DNA of 64,000 nucleotides from NCBI GenBank assembly GCA_902618945.1, contig CACNCK010000002.1, forward strand, positions 1 through 64,000, in the 5' to 3' direction. Below the pieces are notes generated by a model. It was not told the DNA's origin, did no database searches, and saw only the letters and a list, made by a program, of their open reading frames with translations. The position numbers and the translations under genes were made by a program. Numbering within the stretch: position 1 is the stretch's first letter; the number at the start of each line of letters is the position of its first letter. Shown one piece after another: positions 55,268-64,000 of this stretch. Source of the stretch: an uncultured SAR86 cluster bacterium (GTDB taxonomy: Bacteria > Pseudomonadota > Gammaproteobacteria > Magnimaribacterales > Magnimaribacteraceae).

Positions 55268-56182
55268 TTGTTTAATCTTATTTTACAAAGGCTTTTTACA
55301 GCCATACCCGTTCTTCTAGCTGTCATTACAGTAACTTTTGTAATGGTACATGCAGCTCCTGGTGGACCTTTTGACGAAGATAAGGCTGTCTCGCCTGAAG
55401 TTATGGAAAAACTCAATGAAAGGTACAATTTAAATGCACCGTTAATTGAGCAATATACGGATTATCTGGGAGGAGTATTGGTTGGAGATTTTGGTCCATC
55501 ATTTAGATATCCAAGCAGAACAGTCAGTGAACTTATTTTCATTGGGTTACCGATAACTTTTGAGCTTGCAATTTATTCAATTATTTTTGCCCTATTAATT
55601 GGAATAGGTACTGGAATTATTAGTGCACTCAAAAAAAATACTTTCCTTGACTATATACCTATGACGTCCGCTATGGTCGGAATATGCGTTCCCTCTATAA
55701 TTTTAGGACCCCTACTAACTTTAATTTTTGGTATATGGCTGGAAATTTTGCCTGTTTCAGGTTGGGGAGATTTATCAGGAGACAAAATATTACCAACTAT
55801 AACTTTAGGTACAGCCTATGCAGCATATTGTGCGAGGCTAACTAGAGGAGGTATGCTTGAAGTTCTAAATCAAGATTTTATTAGAACAGCCAGAGCAAAG
55901 GGACTTTCCGAAACTAGAGTTGTTTTAGTGCATGCTTTAAAGGGTGGATTAACTCCTGTAATAGCCTTTCTAGGACCAGCAATGGCTGGTCTATTAGCAG
56001 GTTCTTTTGTTGTAGAAACAATCTTTGGCATCCCAGGGTTAGGGAGATTTTATGTCGAAGCTGCTTTTAATAGAGATTACACTATGATTCTCGGTTCATC
56101 TATTTTCTTTTCGTGTCTGATCATCGGTCTCAACTTAGTTTCAGATCTAATTGCTGCTGCTATTAATCCAAAATTAAGATAA
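55268..56182 (+). CDS. oppB: Peptide ABC transporter permease
   Basis: 304 residues with about six membrane helices. N-terminal MFNLILQRLFTAIPVLLAVIT and the short VMVHAAPGGPFD are typical of OppB/DppB; the EAA loop lies around TRAKGLSETRVVLVHALKG. The start is TTG two bases after the oppA stop. Confidence 0.92.
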   Translation: MFNLILQRLFTAIPVLLAVITVTFVMVHAAPGGPFDEDKAVSPEVMEKLNERYNLNAPLIEQYTDYLGGVLVGDFGPSFRYPSRTVSELIFIGLPITFELAIYSIIFALLIGIGTGIISALKKNTFLDYIPMTSAMVGICVPSIILGPLLTLIFGIWLEILPVSGWGDLSGDKILPTITLGTAYAAYCARLTRGGMLEVLNQDFIRTARAKGLSETRVVLVHALKGGLTPVIAFLGPAMAGLLAGSFVVETIFGIPGLGRFYVEAAFNRDYTMILGSSIFFSCLIIGLNLVSDLIAAAINPKLR

Positions 56183-57039
56183 TGAATAATCAAGAAAGTA
56201 GTTTATTTAGAGACGCTTTAATTAGACTTACAACAAATAAATTATCACTTTTTAGTTTAATTTATATTTCATTACTTGTAGTAGTTGCAATAATTACACC
56301 TTTCATAGCACCTTACGATTACGCTTATCAAGATCTTGCTCTAGGCGCTTCTGCACCGTCTTCAGATCATTTGCTAGGGACAGATACCTTAGGCAGAGAT
56401 TTACTCACGCGAATGATGTACGGAAGTAGAATATCATTGATGGTTGGGTTTTTAGCTACATCCGTAGCATTAGTTATTGGTGTGATATGGGGAACTGTTG
56501 CAGGATTTTCCGGAGGCAAAACAGATGCAGTTATGATGAGGATTGTAGATACGTTATACGGCATACCATTCATAATATTAATTATTCTTTTGATGGTTAT
56601 CTTTGGAAGAAACCTTATCTTACTTTTTTTGGCAATAGGTGCAGTAGAGTGGCTAACTATGGCAAGGATAGTAAGAAGTCAGGTATTAAACCTTTCAAAA
56701 CAAGAATTTATTCTCTCTGCTGAGGCAATGGGTGTTAGTAAGTTGAGTATTATATTTAGACATTTGATTCCAAATGCCATGGGACCCGTAATTGTGTATG
56801 CCACTTTAACTGTTCCTCAAATTATGCTTTTGGAGTCCTTTCTTAGCTTTCTTGGCCTTGGAGTCCAGCCTCCTTTAAGTTCTTGGGGCCTATTGATTAG
56901 AGATGGAGCTGTTTCAATGGAGGAATATTGGTGGCTATTGATTTTTCCTTCGCTAGCTTTTTCTCTTACTTTGTTTTCATTAAATTTTATCGGGGATGGC
57001 TTAAGAGATGCAATTGATCCAAGAACAGCGGATGGTTAA
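56182..57039 (+). CDS. oppC: Peptide ABC transporter permease
   Basis: 285 residues, six membrane helices. LLGTDTLGRDLLTRMMYGSRISL (about 68-90) is the OppC/DppC signature; the EAA loop is near SAEAMGVSKLSIIFRHLIPNA. Its ATG overlaps the oppB stop by one base, and its stop overlaps the convergent mltD stop inside TTAA. The matching ATPases (oppD, oppF) are absent from this locus. Confidence 0.92.
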   Translation: MNNQESSLFRDALIRLTTNKLSLFSLIYISLLVVVAIITPFIAPYDYAYQDLALGASAPSSDHLLGTDTLGRDLLTRMMYGSRISLMVGFLATSVALVIGVIWGTVAGFSGGKTDAVMMRIVDTLYGIPFIILIILLMVIFGRNLILLFLAIGAVEWLTMARIVRSQVLNLSKQEFILSAEAMGVSKLSIIFRHLIPNAMGPVIVYATLTVPQIMLLESFLSFLGLGVQPPLSSWGLLIRDGAVSMEEYWWLLIFPSLAFSLTLFSLNFIGDGLRDAIDPRTADG

Positions 57040-58508
57040 AGAAGCAGCTTAAGAACTTGTCCAGGAAAAATTTTTGAAACATCCTCTATCTCATTCCATT
57101 CTTGTATATCTTTTGCAGTGATTTCAAACTTAGATGCTATCATGCTAATAGTATCTCCCGATTTAACTGGATATAGCATTGTGCGTAAGTCTCTTGAAGG
57201 CAAATCTTGTCTTATTCTTTCATATCGTGAAAATATCTTTATTTCTTGATTAATCTGAAGAGGCACCTCAATATCTAAATCATTCCATAAGATCACATCT
57301 TCAATTGAAACCTTAAATTTCTTGGATATATTCCAAAGTGAATCTCCACCGACTACTATATAAACTTGTTCCCTTGGATTTTGTTTTCCAGCCCATGCAG
57401 ATCCTCTCGGGACCATTATCTCCTTGCCTGCAATGATTAAGTCAGACGCCAATCCATTAATTTCCATAAGAACAGCAACTTCAATTTTGTAACGCGAGGC
57501 AATTTTATAAAGATTGTCACCTCTTCTGATCTTATAACGATCCCATCTAACTAGATCATCTTGATCTAATGACTCAAGCTGTGTCATAAACCTATCTGAT
57601 ACGCCTACTGGTAATAGCAGATAATGCGGTCCGCTAGGGTCGGTTGCCCACTGATTAAATCCCGGATTTAATTCATAGATTGTTTCAGGTTTAAGACCCG
57701 CAAGATCAGCGGCTTGCATAAGGTCTAATTGACCCGGAATTTTAACTCTTTGAAAATAAGGCCTATTGGCAATGCTTGGTAAGTTTACATCAAATGATTT
57801 GGGATCCTTTATTAATTCACAAAGAACAAGTAATTTAGGAATATAAGCAGTTGTTTCTTTTGGAAGGTTTAAGTCCCAGAATCTTATAGGTTTATCTTCT
57901 CTCTTATTTTTCTTTATCGCCCGGTTAACTCTAGTAGGGCCAGTATTATAAGCTGCCATCGCAAGCAGCCAATCTCCTTCAAATTTTTCGTGAAGATATG
58001 TAAGGAATTGCAAAGCAGCTTCAGTAGAAGCCAACACATCTTTTTTTCCGTCATACCACCAGTTACTTTTTAAACCCCATTCTTTTCCTGTAGCAGGCAT
58101 AAATTGCCAAATACCTGTAGCTCCATCAACTGATTTTGCATAAGGATCAAATTCACTTTCAACAAATGGTAATAATGCCAATTCAACCGGAAGACCTAAT
58201 TCTTCGGCCCTTGTAAGTGTATGATAAAGATATCTTTGACCAGATTTACTGATTCTGTTGACTGCAGTTTGATTACTATAGAGCCTTTCTCTATATAAAC
58301 TCGTAGCAGCTATTTGATCATCTGGAATAGTGATTGATAGCTCTAGTCTAATTCTCTCCCAAAGATCATATGGAGCTTCCTCAGGTTTTAAATTAACAAT
58401 ATCTGTATTTGAGATTATTATGGATTCTGAATTAGATACGTCAAAATTAGTTGCGGATGCACAACCACTTAAAGAAATTAAACCCAAAGCAAGGAAGATT
58501 CTAAACAT
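57036..58508 (-). CDS. mltD: Membrane-bound lytic murein transglycosylase D
   Basis: Lipoprotein (lipobox LSGC, C16), 490 residues. SLT domain with catalytic E117 (LLPFVESEFDP), GIWQFMPATG and AAYNTGPTRVN. Three LysM repeats follow: YKIRRGDNLYKIA, YIVVGGDSLWNIS and YPVKSGDTISMIA (the last at about 446-490). Cleaves peptidoglycan glycan strands. One base after gloB, as in many Gammaproteobacteria. Confidence 0.95.
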   Translation of the reverse strand: MFRIFLALGLISLSGCASATNFDVSNSESIIISNTDIVNLKPEEAPYDLWERIRLELSITIPDDQIAATSLYRERLYSNQTAVNRISKSGQRYLYHTLTRAEELGLPVELALLPFVESEFDPYAKSVDGATGIWQFMPATGKEWGLKSNWWYDGKKDVLASTEAALQFLTYLHEKFEGDWLLAMAAYNTGPTRVNRAIKKNKREDKPIRFWDLNLPKETTAYIPKLLVLCELIKDPKSFDVNLPSIANRPYFQRVKIPGQLDLMQAADLAGLKPETIYELNPGFNQWATDPSGPHYLLLPVGVSDRFMTQLESLDQDDLVRWDRYKIRRGDNLYKIASRYKIEVAVLMEINGLASDLIIAGKEIMVPRGSAWAGKQNPREQVYIVVGGDSLWNISKKFKVSIEDVILWNDLDIEVPLQINQEIKIFSRYERIRQDLPSRDLRTMLYPVKSGDTISMIASKFEITAKDIQEWNEIEDVSKIFPGQVLKLLL

Positions 58509-58509
58509 T

Positions 58510-59280
58510 TTAAAAGTTATCTTTCCAATTTCTTATTTCACCTAATATTTCAGCAGTATTATCAAGTTTTCTTTTTGAATATTTTTCTGCAGCTTTAATT
58601 ACTGATGACTCTCTGCATCTCATAAAAGGATTTATTTTTAGTTCGATATCTATTCGGCTAGGTAATGATGGCTTATTAATAGATCTAGATTTTTGTACTT
58701 CCTTTAATGCTTTAAGTATTTCTTCATTATGAGGCTCTACAGTCATTGCAAATTTTAAATTAGATTCTGTATATTCATGCCCGCAATATACAAGCGTATC
58801 GGAGGGAAGCTCCTTATATCGGTCCATTGAAAAGAGCATATCTTCAGGCGTACCTTCAAACAATCTTCCACAACCAGCATAAAATAATGTATCCCCAGAA
58901 AAAAGAATTGGCTTATCAGTATCACCACAAAAATAAGATAATTGATCATTGGTGTGCCCTGGTGCAGAAAACGCTCGAAATTTATATCTATCAAGGATAG
59001 TAAAATTTTCATTATCATGAAGAGGTTTTGTGATGCCTTTGATGTGACCTCCTGAAGGTCCATAAGCTTGACACTTATATTCCTCAATCACTTCCTCAAG
59101 ACCTCCAGTATGATCCCAATGATGATGAGTAATTAATACATCAGTTAGAACATATCCTGTTTTTCTAATATATTCATGTATCCGTTTTGCATCTCCAGGA
59201 TCAACAATTGCAATCTTACCTTCAGACTCCATAATCCAAATATAGTTATCGCTAAATGCATCTAAATAATTTATTTTCAT
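58510..59280 (-). CDS. gloB: Hydroxyacylglutathione hydrolase (glyoxalase II)
   Basis: Metallo-beta-lactamase-fold enzyme that hydrolyses S-D-lactoylglutathione. 256 residues, full length. Binuclear-metal motif THHHWDH (51-57; H52, H54, D56, H57), further ligands in SAPGHTNDQL, LFSGDTLFYAGCGRLFEG and YCGHEYTESNLKFA. The C-terminal MRCRESSV region is typical. Divergent from rnhA. Confidence 0.96.
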   Translation of the reverse strand: MKINYLDAFSDNYIWIMESEGKIAIVDPGDAKRIHEYIRKTGYVLTDVLITHHHWDHTGGLEEVIEEYKCQAYGPSGGHIKGITKPLHDNENFTILDRYKFRAFSAPGHTNDQLSYFCGDTDKPILFSGDTLFYAGCGRLFEGTPEDMLFSMDRYKELPSDTLVYCGHEYTESNLKFAMTVEPHNEEILKALKEVQKSRSINKPSLPSRIDIELKINPFMRCRESSVIKAAEKYSKRKLDNTAEILGEIRNWKDNF

Positions 59281-59343
59281 CCTGTTTATGACTTAGTTTG
59301 AGAATAGTCTTATTAACTGTAATACAATAAGTATCTTATAAAA

Positions 59344-59775
59344 ATGAAGGAAATAGAAGTCTTTACTGATGGTGCCTGCAGAGGAAATCCAGGGGTTGGA
59401 GGCTGGGGTGTTCTATTTATAATAGACGGTGAAGAAACTATATTATACGGAGGAGAGGAAAACACGACTAATAATAGAATGGAACTAAAAGCTGCCATAA
59501 AAGCCCTAGAGCATTTTGATAATAAAGTTTCAGTTTCAATAACTACTGATTCTAATTATGTAAAAGATGGTATTACTAAATGGCTGGATAATTGGAAGAC
59601 TAAAAATTGGGTTACTGCTTCTAAGAAACCTGTCAAGAATAAGGATTTATGGGAGCAATTGGATATTTTAAATTCATTTCATGAAGTTTCGTGGAAATGG
59701 ATTAAAGCTCATGCAGGACATAGAGAAAATGAGATAGCAGATATGCTTGCTAATAAGGGAATAGACGAACTTTAA
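59344..59775 (+). CDS. rnhA: Ribonuclease HI
   Basis: Removes RNA from RNA:DNA hybrids. 143 residues. Catalytic D9 (FTDGACRGNPG), E47 (NRMEL), D69 (TTDSNYV) and D133 (NEIADMLAN), plus the basic-handle region WKTKNWVTASKKPVKN. Divergent from gloB, and immediately followed by dnaQ, the arrangement seen in E. coli and relatives. Confidence 0.97.
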   Translation: MKEIEVFTDGACRGNPGVGGWGVLFIIDGEETILYGGEENTTNNRMELKAAIKALEHFDNKVSVSITTDSNYVKDGITKWLDNWKTKNWVTASKKPVKNKDLWEQLDILNSFHEVSWKWIKAHAGHRENEIADMLANKGIDEL

Positions 59776-60486
59776 ATGCTAAGACAAATAATATTAGACA
59801 CCGAAACAACTGGATTAGATCCGAAAATAGGACATAGAGTCATTGAGATTGGTTGTATTGAATTAGTAAATAGAAAGTTCACAGGAGAACAATTTCACAT
59901 TTATTTAAATCCAGATAGAGATAGTGATGAAGGAGCACTAGAGGTTCATGGACTCACAACAGAATTTCTTAGTGATAAGCCGAGGTTTAAAGATATTTAT
60001 GAAGAATTTCTTAAATTTATTAGCGGATCAGAGTTGCTCATACATAACGCAGAATTCGATGTAAATTTCCTTGATCATGAAATCAAGCTTCTCTCAAATA
60101 AATTACCTACAGTATCAGATAGCGTAATGAAGATTACTGACACTCTTCAGATCGCAAGAGAAAAACATCCAGGTCAAAGAAATAGTCTAGATGCATTAGT
60201 GAAAAGATACGAAATTGGCGGATATGATAGAGAGCTACACGGAGCATTACTTGATTCACAAATACTCGGCGATGTATATCTTTCCATGACTGGGGGGCAG
60301 AGTAATCTTGACTTTAGTGTAATGGCTGAAGAACAAGAAATGAAACAAAATCATTCCTCTAACAAATCAGATGCTGAATTAAATTTAAAAGTTATCGAGT
60401 TGACTGAAGAAGAGAATAAAGCTCATGAAGATTACTTACTCAGAATGAAAGAAGAAACAGGTATAGACCCTCTGGGACTAAACTAA
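59776..60486 (+). CDS. dnaQ: DNA polymerase III epsilon subunit
   Basis: Proofreading 3'-5' exonuclease of the replicase, 236 residues. DEDDh residues D8 and E10 (LDTETTGLD), D95 (HNAEFDVNF), H155 and D160 (HGALLDSQIL). The C-terminal tail (about 180-236) would bind the alpha subunit. It starts on the base after the rnhA stop. Confidence 0.97.
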   Translation: MLRQIILDTETTGLDPKIGHRVIEIGCIELVNRKFTGEQFHIYLNPDRDSDEGALEVHGLTTEFLSDKPRFKDIYEEFLKFISGSELLIHNAEFDVNFLDHEIKLLSNKLPTVSDSVMKITDTLQIAREKHPGQRNSLDALVKRYEIGGYDRELHGALLDSQILGDVYLSMTGGQSNLDFSVMAEEQEMKQNHSSNKSDAELNLKVIELTEEENKAHEDYLLRMKEETGIDPLGLN

Positions 60487-60489
60487 TAA

Positions 60490-61836
60490 ATGTCTGCGAT
60501 CAGAACAAGATTTGCTCCTAGCCCCACAGGTTATCTACACATTGGAGGAGCTAGAACAGCACTTTTTGCTTGGCTCTTTGCTAAATCTCAAAATGGAGAC
60601 TGTTTACTCAGAATTGAAGATACAGATAAAGAACGGTCAAAAGACGAATACACAACAGAAATTATTGAAAGTTTTAAATGGCTTGGAGTTGAATTTGATA
60701 ATGAGGTTGTTTACCAATCAAATAATACAGATCGGTATAAAGAAATTATAGATGAGCTTCTAGACCAAGGTTCAGCTTATATTTGTAAGGGTGAAGACTT
60801 AGAGGCTGATAAAAAGTACAGAGACCAAAATCTTCCAAGAGATAATAAAACGGTAGTGCGCTTTAAAATGCCAGAAGAGGGCAACACAGTTTATGCGGAT
60901 ATTGTAAAAGGCCAAATAGAAGTCGCAAATGAACAACTAGATGATTTTATTATTGAAAGAAGTGATGGTTCTGCAACTTACAACCTGTGTGTAGTTGTAG
61001 ATGACTTAGATTCTGATATTTCTCATGTTATTAGAGGTGACGACCATGTTAATAATACCTTTAAGCAGATAAATGTTTTTAAGGCTCTCAACAAAAATGT
61101 TCCAACTTATGGACACGTTCCTATGATTCTTGGCGAAGACGGAAAAAGATTATCTAAAAGGCATGGAGCTTTAGGAGTACGAGAGTATGCCGGGTTGGGT
61201 ATTTTGCCTGAAGCTTTGAAGAACTACCTGCTAAGATTAGGATGGTCCATGGGTGATGACGAAATATTCAATGGAGAAGATATGAAAAAAAATTTTCAGT
61301 CAGGAATTTTAAATAAGTCTCCTGCCACTTTCTCAATGGATAAATTACTTTGGTTTAACAAATATTATTTGGATCAAATGAGCACAGATCAACTAATGGG
61401 TGTTTTAAAACTCAAAGATTTTGATGGAAGTGAGTATTCTAAAACTGTCATGGAAACAGTTAGAGAAAGATGTTCAACATTAAATGAATTCTCTACAAAT
61501 ACTGATTACTTCTTCAAAGATCCAGAAGATTACGAGCAGTCACTGCTATTAAAGCATTGTAAAGAGAACACATTTGATCATTTATCTCTTTTAAAAGGGC
61601 AATTAGAATCACTTGAGATTTGGGAACAAACTCGTATAAAAGAAGTTATTGACAGAGTTGTTTCTGATCTTGAAATCGGCTTTGGAAAGATTGGCTTACC
61701 TCTTAGGCTAGCTCTCACTGCAACAGTAAACTCTCCTTCAATAGACCTGGTATGTGAGATACTCGAAAAAGAAATTACTATGAGAAGATTAGAAAATTTC
61801 TTAATTAAAATTAAGAACTTAAAAACTGATCAATAG
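60490..61836 (+). CDS. gltX: Glutamyl-tRNA synthetase
   Basis: Class I aminoacyl-tRNA synthetase, 448 residues, slightly short for the family. HIGH-type motif LHIGGAR (16-22) and KMSKS-type KRLSKRHG (219-226). The N-terminal RFAPSPTGYLHIGG is diagnostic. Last gene of rnhA-dnaQ-gltX; starts 3 bases after dnaQ. Its 3' end overlaps the convergent hydrolase by 26 bases. Confidence 0.96.
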   Translation: MSAIRTRFAPSPTGYLHIGGARTALFAWLFAKSQNGDCLLRIEDTDKERSKDEYTTEIIESFKWLGVEFDNEVVYQSNNTDRYKEIIDELLDQGSAYICKGEDLEADKKYRDQNLPRDNKTVVRFKMPEEGNTVYADIVKGQIEVANEQLDDFIIERSDGSATYNLCVVVDDLDSDISHVIRGDDHVNNTFKQINVFKALNKNVPTYGHVPMILGEDGKRLSKRHGALGVREYAGLGILPEALKNYLLRLGWSMGDDEIFNGEDMKKNFQSGILNKSPATFSMDKLLWFNKYYLDQMSTDQLMGVLKLKDFDGSEYSKTVMETVRERCSTLNEFSTNTDYFFKDPEDYEQSLLLKHCKENTFDHLSLLKGQLESLEIWEQTRIKEVIDRVVSDLEIGFGKIGLPLRLALTATVNSPSIDLVCEILEKEITMRRLENFLIKIKNLKTDQ

Positions 61837-62752
61837 CTTCCCAGGCTTTTTTACGTATCTCATCTTTTTCCATCATGATCTCATGCTGAGATTCTAACGA
61901 GACAATAGTCGTTAAATCAGACTGACCTAATAATTCCTTATTCAATGAGCTATTAACTAATTTATCATTAGTTGCATCTAGAAGCAGGAGAGGTTTGTTA
62001 ATTGCCGAGGACCAATCCATTGATTTAAAATCATTAGTCCTTTTCAGGGCATGTTTCAACCAGCCTATAGTTATTCCTCTAATGCCTAAATCAGGAAACT
62101 GGCTAAGAAACTTAAAAGTCCTACTAAATCTTTCTTCATCTGTTGTAAGGGCATTCTCTAGAAAAGATTCTTCTTGCCATCCCGAGTCTTCATCCCAAGA
62201 AGGTTTCTGCATTGGAAATTCACTTAAGCCGAAATTTTCGAAAATTCCCAATAAACTAACCATCCTTCTCGAAACAGCATTTGCTCTGACAGAAACCATT
62301 GGAGCGCAGAGTATGCATTTACTTAATATATTTTCAGAAGAAATAAAGTAAGAAGTCATAAGACAACCACCCATTGAATGTCCAAAACCTATGAAAGGTT
62401 GTGGGCACTTTAAAGCAAAACACTCATTAATAACTTTAATAAAGTCTAGGTCATAAGTCTCAAATTTATCGATATGACCAATTTTTTTATTACTTGCCTT
62501 TCTGGTAGAAAGACCCTGTCCTCTCCAATCCATCATCGCAACAGAAAAGTCTCTCTCAATAAATTCACAAACCACTTCATAATACTTTTCTATAAATTCT
62601 GTCCTACCGGATTGAAGAATAATCGTACCTTTGTTGCTATCAAGGTTCCAAAAGGCAACTCTTAATTTGTTCTCATTGTCTAATGGAAAATAGTAAGCGC
62701 TTCCATCAGGACAGTTTACACCGTCAATTTTACATAATGGTGCATCAATCAT
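61811..62752 (-). CDS. Alpha/beta hydrolase, lysophospholipase/monoacylglycerol-lipase-like
   Basis: 313 residues, no signal peptide. Nucleophile elbow GFGHSMGG, DWRGQGLS oxyanion region, acid in LLDATNDKLV, and His in ESQHEIMME near the C-terminus, in the PldB/YjfP-like order. Acts on monoacyl lipids or similar esters. Likely cytoplasmic. It lies downstream of the S9 peptidase gene with a 33-base gap, so they may share a transcript. Confidence 0.85.
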   Translation of the reverse strand: MIDAPLCKIDGVNCPDGSAYYFPLDNENKLRVAFWNLDSNKGTIILQSGRTEFIEKYYEVVCEFIERDFSVAMMDWRGQGLSTRKASNKKIGHIDKFETYDLDFIKVINECFALKCPQPFIGFGHSMGGCLMTSYFISSENILSKCILCAPMVSVRANAVSRRMVSLLGIFENFGLSEFPMQKPSWDEDSGWQEESFLENALTTDEERFSRTFKFLSQFPDLGIRGITIGWLKHALKRTNDFKSMDWSSAINKPLLLLDATNDKLVNSSLNKELLGQSDLTTIVSLESQHEIMMEKDEIRKKAWEAIDQFLSS

Positions 62753-62785
62753 TGTTGATAAAGAATATTAAAAAAGTTAAAGGTA

Positions 62786-64000
62786 TTAAGTGGCTAAGTA
62801 CTTATTAAAAAAGGCACTTATACGTTTAAGTTTTTCAATTCTATTTTCTTCATCAGAAAAGCCATGACCTTCTTTTTCAACAATCATTTTTTCATAAGTG
62901 ATACCTTTTTTATCGAGCTCCTTCATGAAAGTAACTGCTTCTTTATATGGCGTCCTAATATCTTTCCCGCCGTGAATTATCATGAAAGGGGTCTTCAATT
63001 TATCAACATAATTAACGGGAGATTGTTTTTTAGCTTCATCGCCATCACCAAATGTTGCTTGCAGAAATTTCTTTCCTCCTCTGGCCCATCTTATATCGCC
63101 ACTTTTATACTGAGCATTTATGTCATAGAGTCCAGCTTCACTTATGGCACATTTAAATAGATCTGGTCTCATCATTGGTGCCTGAGTGGATGCATAACCA
63201 CCATAGCTGCCTCCATAAATACAAACATTTGATTTATCAATAAGTCCTTTTTCTTCAAAAAAATCTAAAGAATCAAACATATCTTCGAGAACTGTATCAA
63301 AATTCCCGTAGACTTCTTTCATATGTTTAAGTCCATATCCGCTGGATCCTCGAATATTATTTTGTATTACATTAAATCCTTCTGCAGCAAGAAATTGAAC
63401 TTCGGGATCAAAACCCCACATGTCTCTAGCCCAAGGCCCTCCATGAGGCATAATTATAGTAGGTGCATCTTTTTTCCCAACTGCCTTAGTGAAATATGAC
63501 TGGATCAAATCTCCATGCTTATTTTTAAAGTCATAAACTTCCATTTTTGAAAGAGAATCGTAAGAAGTTTTAGACCAAAATCTTCCTAAAGGCGCGATTT
63601 GGTTTTTCTTTACATCTAGTAAATAATAAATTCCAGGATTATCATCTGCAGACACATAACCAACTGCACGGGAGTAATCAGTTGATCTTGACGTTAACAT
63701 AGTCTTGCTTCCAGGGAATGCATTGAAAAACTTTATATGTAGATCTTTTAGGCGGTTAGGTTCCGATAAATACAGATATTCAGGTTTTCCGTCATCTATC
63801 CTAATTCCATATGGACCATCATCAATACTTGAAGCTACGCCTGTTATGTCAACTCTTGGATGCCTGTAAATTAGTTCATATGTATTCTTTTTAAGATCAT
63901 ACTCATATAAACCTGTAGTATCTTGATCCATATATTCAGTCACCATCATCTTTCCATTTGGACTGAAACCTTCGATCGACGCATTTTTTGGGAATTCGAA
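62786..64000 (-). CDS. S9 prolyl-oligopeptidase family protein, C-terminal part
   Basis: The frame stays open to the window edge, so the protein begins beyond it; 404 residues are visible. The first about 150 look like blades of a beta-propeller (EGFSPNGKMM, YEYDLKK, GIYYLLDVKKN). The C-terminal alpha/beta-hydrolase domain has MPHGGPWARD, the nucleophile elbow GGSYGGYAS, IIHGGKDIRTPY with the acid, and EGHGF with the His. Cleaves small peptides; relatives can be exported, but the N-terminus is not in view. Confidence 0.9.
   Translation of the reverse strand, partial: FEFPKNASIEGFSPNGKMMVTEYMDQDTTGLYEYDLKKNTYELIYRHPRVDITGVASSIDDGPYGIRIDDGKPEYLYLSEPNRLKDLHIKFFNAFPGSKTMLTSRSTDYSRAVGYVSADDNPGIYYLLDVKKNQIAPLGRFWSKTSYDSLSKMEVYDFKNKHGDLIQSYFTKAVGKKDAPTIIMPHGGPWARDMWGFDPEVQFLAAEGFNVIQNNIRGSSGYGLKHMKEVYGNFDTVLEDMFDSLDFFEEKGLIDKSNVCIYGGSYGGYASTQAPMMRPDLFKCAISEAGLYDINAQYKSGDIRWARGGKKFLQATFGDGDEAKKQSPVNYVDKLKTPFMIIHGGKDIRTPYKEAVTFMKELDKKGITYEKMIVEKEGHGFSDEENRIEKLKRISAFFNKYLAT

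Noticed and set aside
1..64000. CRISPR arrays, insertion sequences, integrase or prophage genes
   Set aside because: No regularly spaced repeats, transposase, integrase or phage structural genes were found; the tRNA genes are not followed by att-like duplications that I could see.

Overview
The window is AT-rich, gene-dense DNA from a free-living, probably marine Gammaproteobacterium with a streamlined genome. The order tig-clpP-clpX-lon-hup-ppiD, gloB-mltD divergent from rnhA-dnaQ, and a FabY-type ketosynthase all point to Gammaproteobacteria. Three large TonB-dependent receptors, several secreted or lipoprotein hydrolases and almost no intergenic space recall SAR86-like surface-ocean bacteria; that placement is inference. 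No phage, IS element, CRISPR array or plasmid function was seen, and no clear frameshifted gene.

Layout. 1-7.9 kb: the start of a small exported peptide gene, a Rieske oxygenase, an ABC exporter pair, a chain of small overlapping genes (including a 46-residue DUF2256 protein), queH with peptidase E, tRNA-Asp, an exported thermonuclease and an atypical SDR. 8-19.6 kb: a scavenging region with an exported beta-lactamase-fold hydrolase, two tandem gamma-glutamyltransferases, a DASS-type transporter, TonB receptor 1, a patatin and an M48 lipoprotein protease. 19.6-22.9 kb: a minus-strand operon of glutamine-synthetase-like ligase, HDAC-family deacetylase and SDR, possibly for amines or polyamines. 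23-36.7 kb: gpsA, two tandem SDRs, then lipid-related genes: FabY-like ketosynthase, acyl-CoA dehydrogenase, APH-fold kinase and DUF6285 on the minus strand, divergent from an acyl-CoA synthetase; then two Baeyer-Villiger-type flavoprotein monooxygenases behind folD. 36.9-41.6 kb: TonB receptor 2, then tRNA-Pro, tRNA-Arg and tRNA-His separated by a dadA-like oxidase and acylphosphatase. 41.6-50.4 kb: trigger factor, ClpP, ClpX, Lon, HU, PpiD and FabI. 50.5-57 kb: TonB receptor 3 and a peptide ABC transporter lacking local ATPase genes. 57-64 kb: mltD-gloB, rnhA-dnaQ-gltX, a monoacylglycerol-lipase-like hydrolase and the C-terminal part of an S9 peptidase.

Two architectural patterns stand out. 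Five of the eight convergent gene pairs share stop codons inside a 4-base overlap, and the other three have a 1-base gap or overlaps of 12 and 26 bases, so no convergent junction has room for a terminator. The clear intrinsic terminators I found sit behind the three TonB receptors and HU, presumably the most strongly expressed genes. Sequence resembling sigma-32 promoters precedes clpP and lon. Functionally, the genes suggest a heterotroph living on peptides, gamma-glutamyl compounds, lipids and ketone- or ester-like substrates taken up through TonB receptors.
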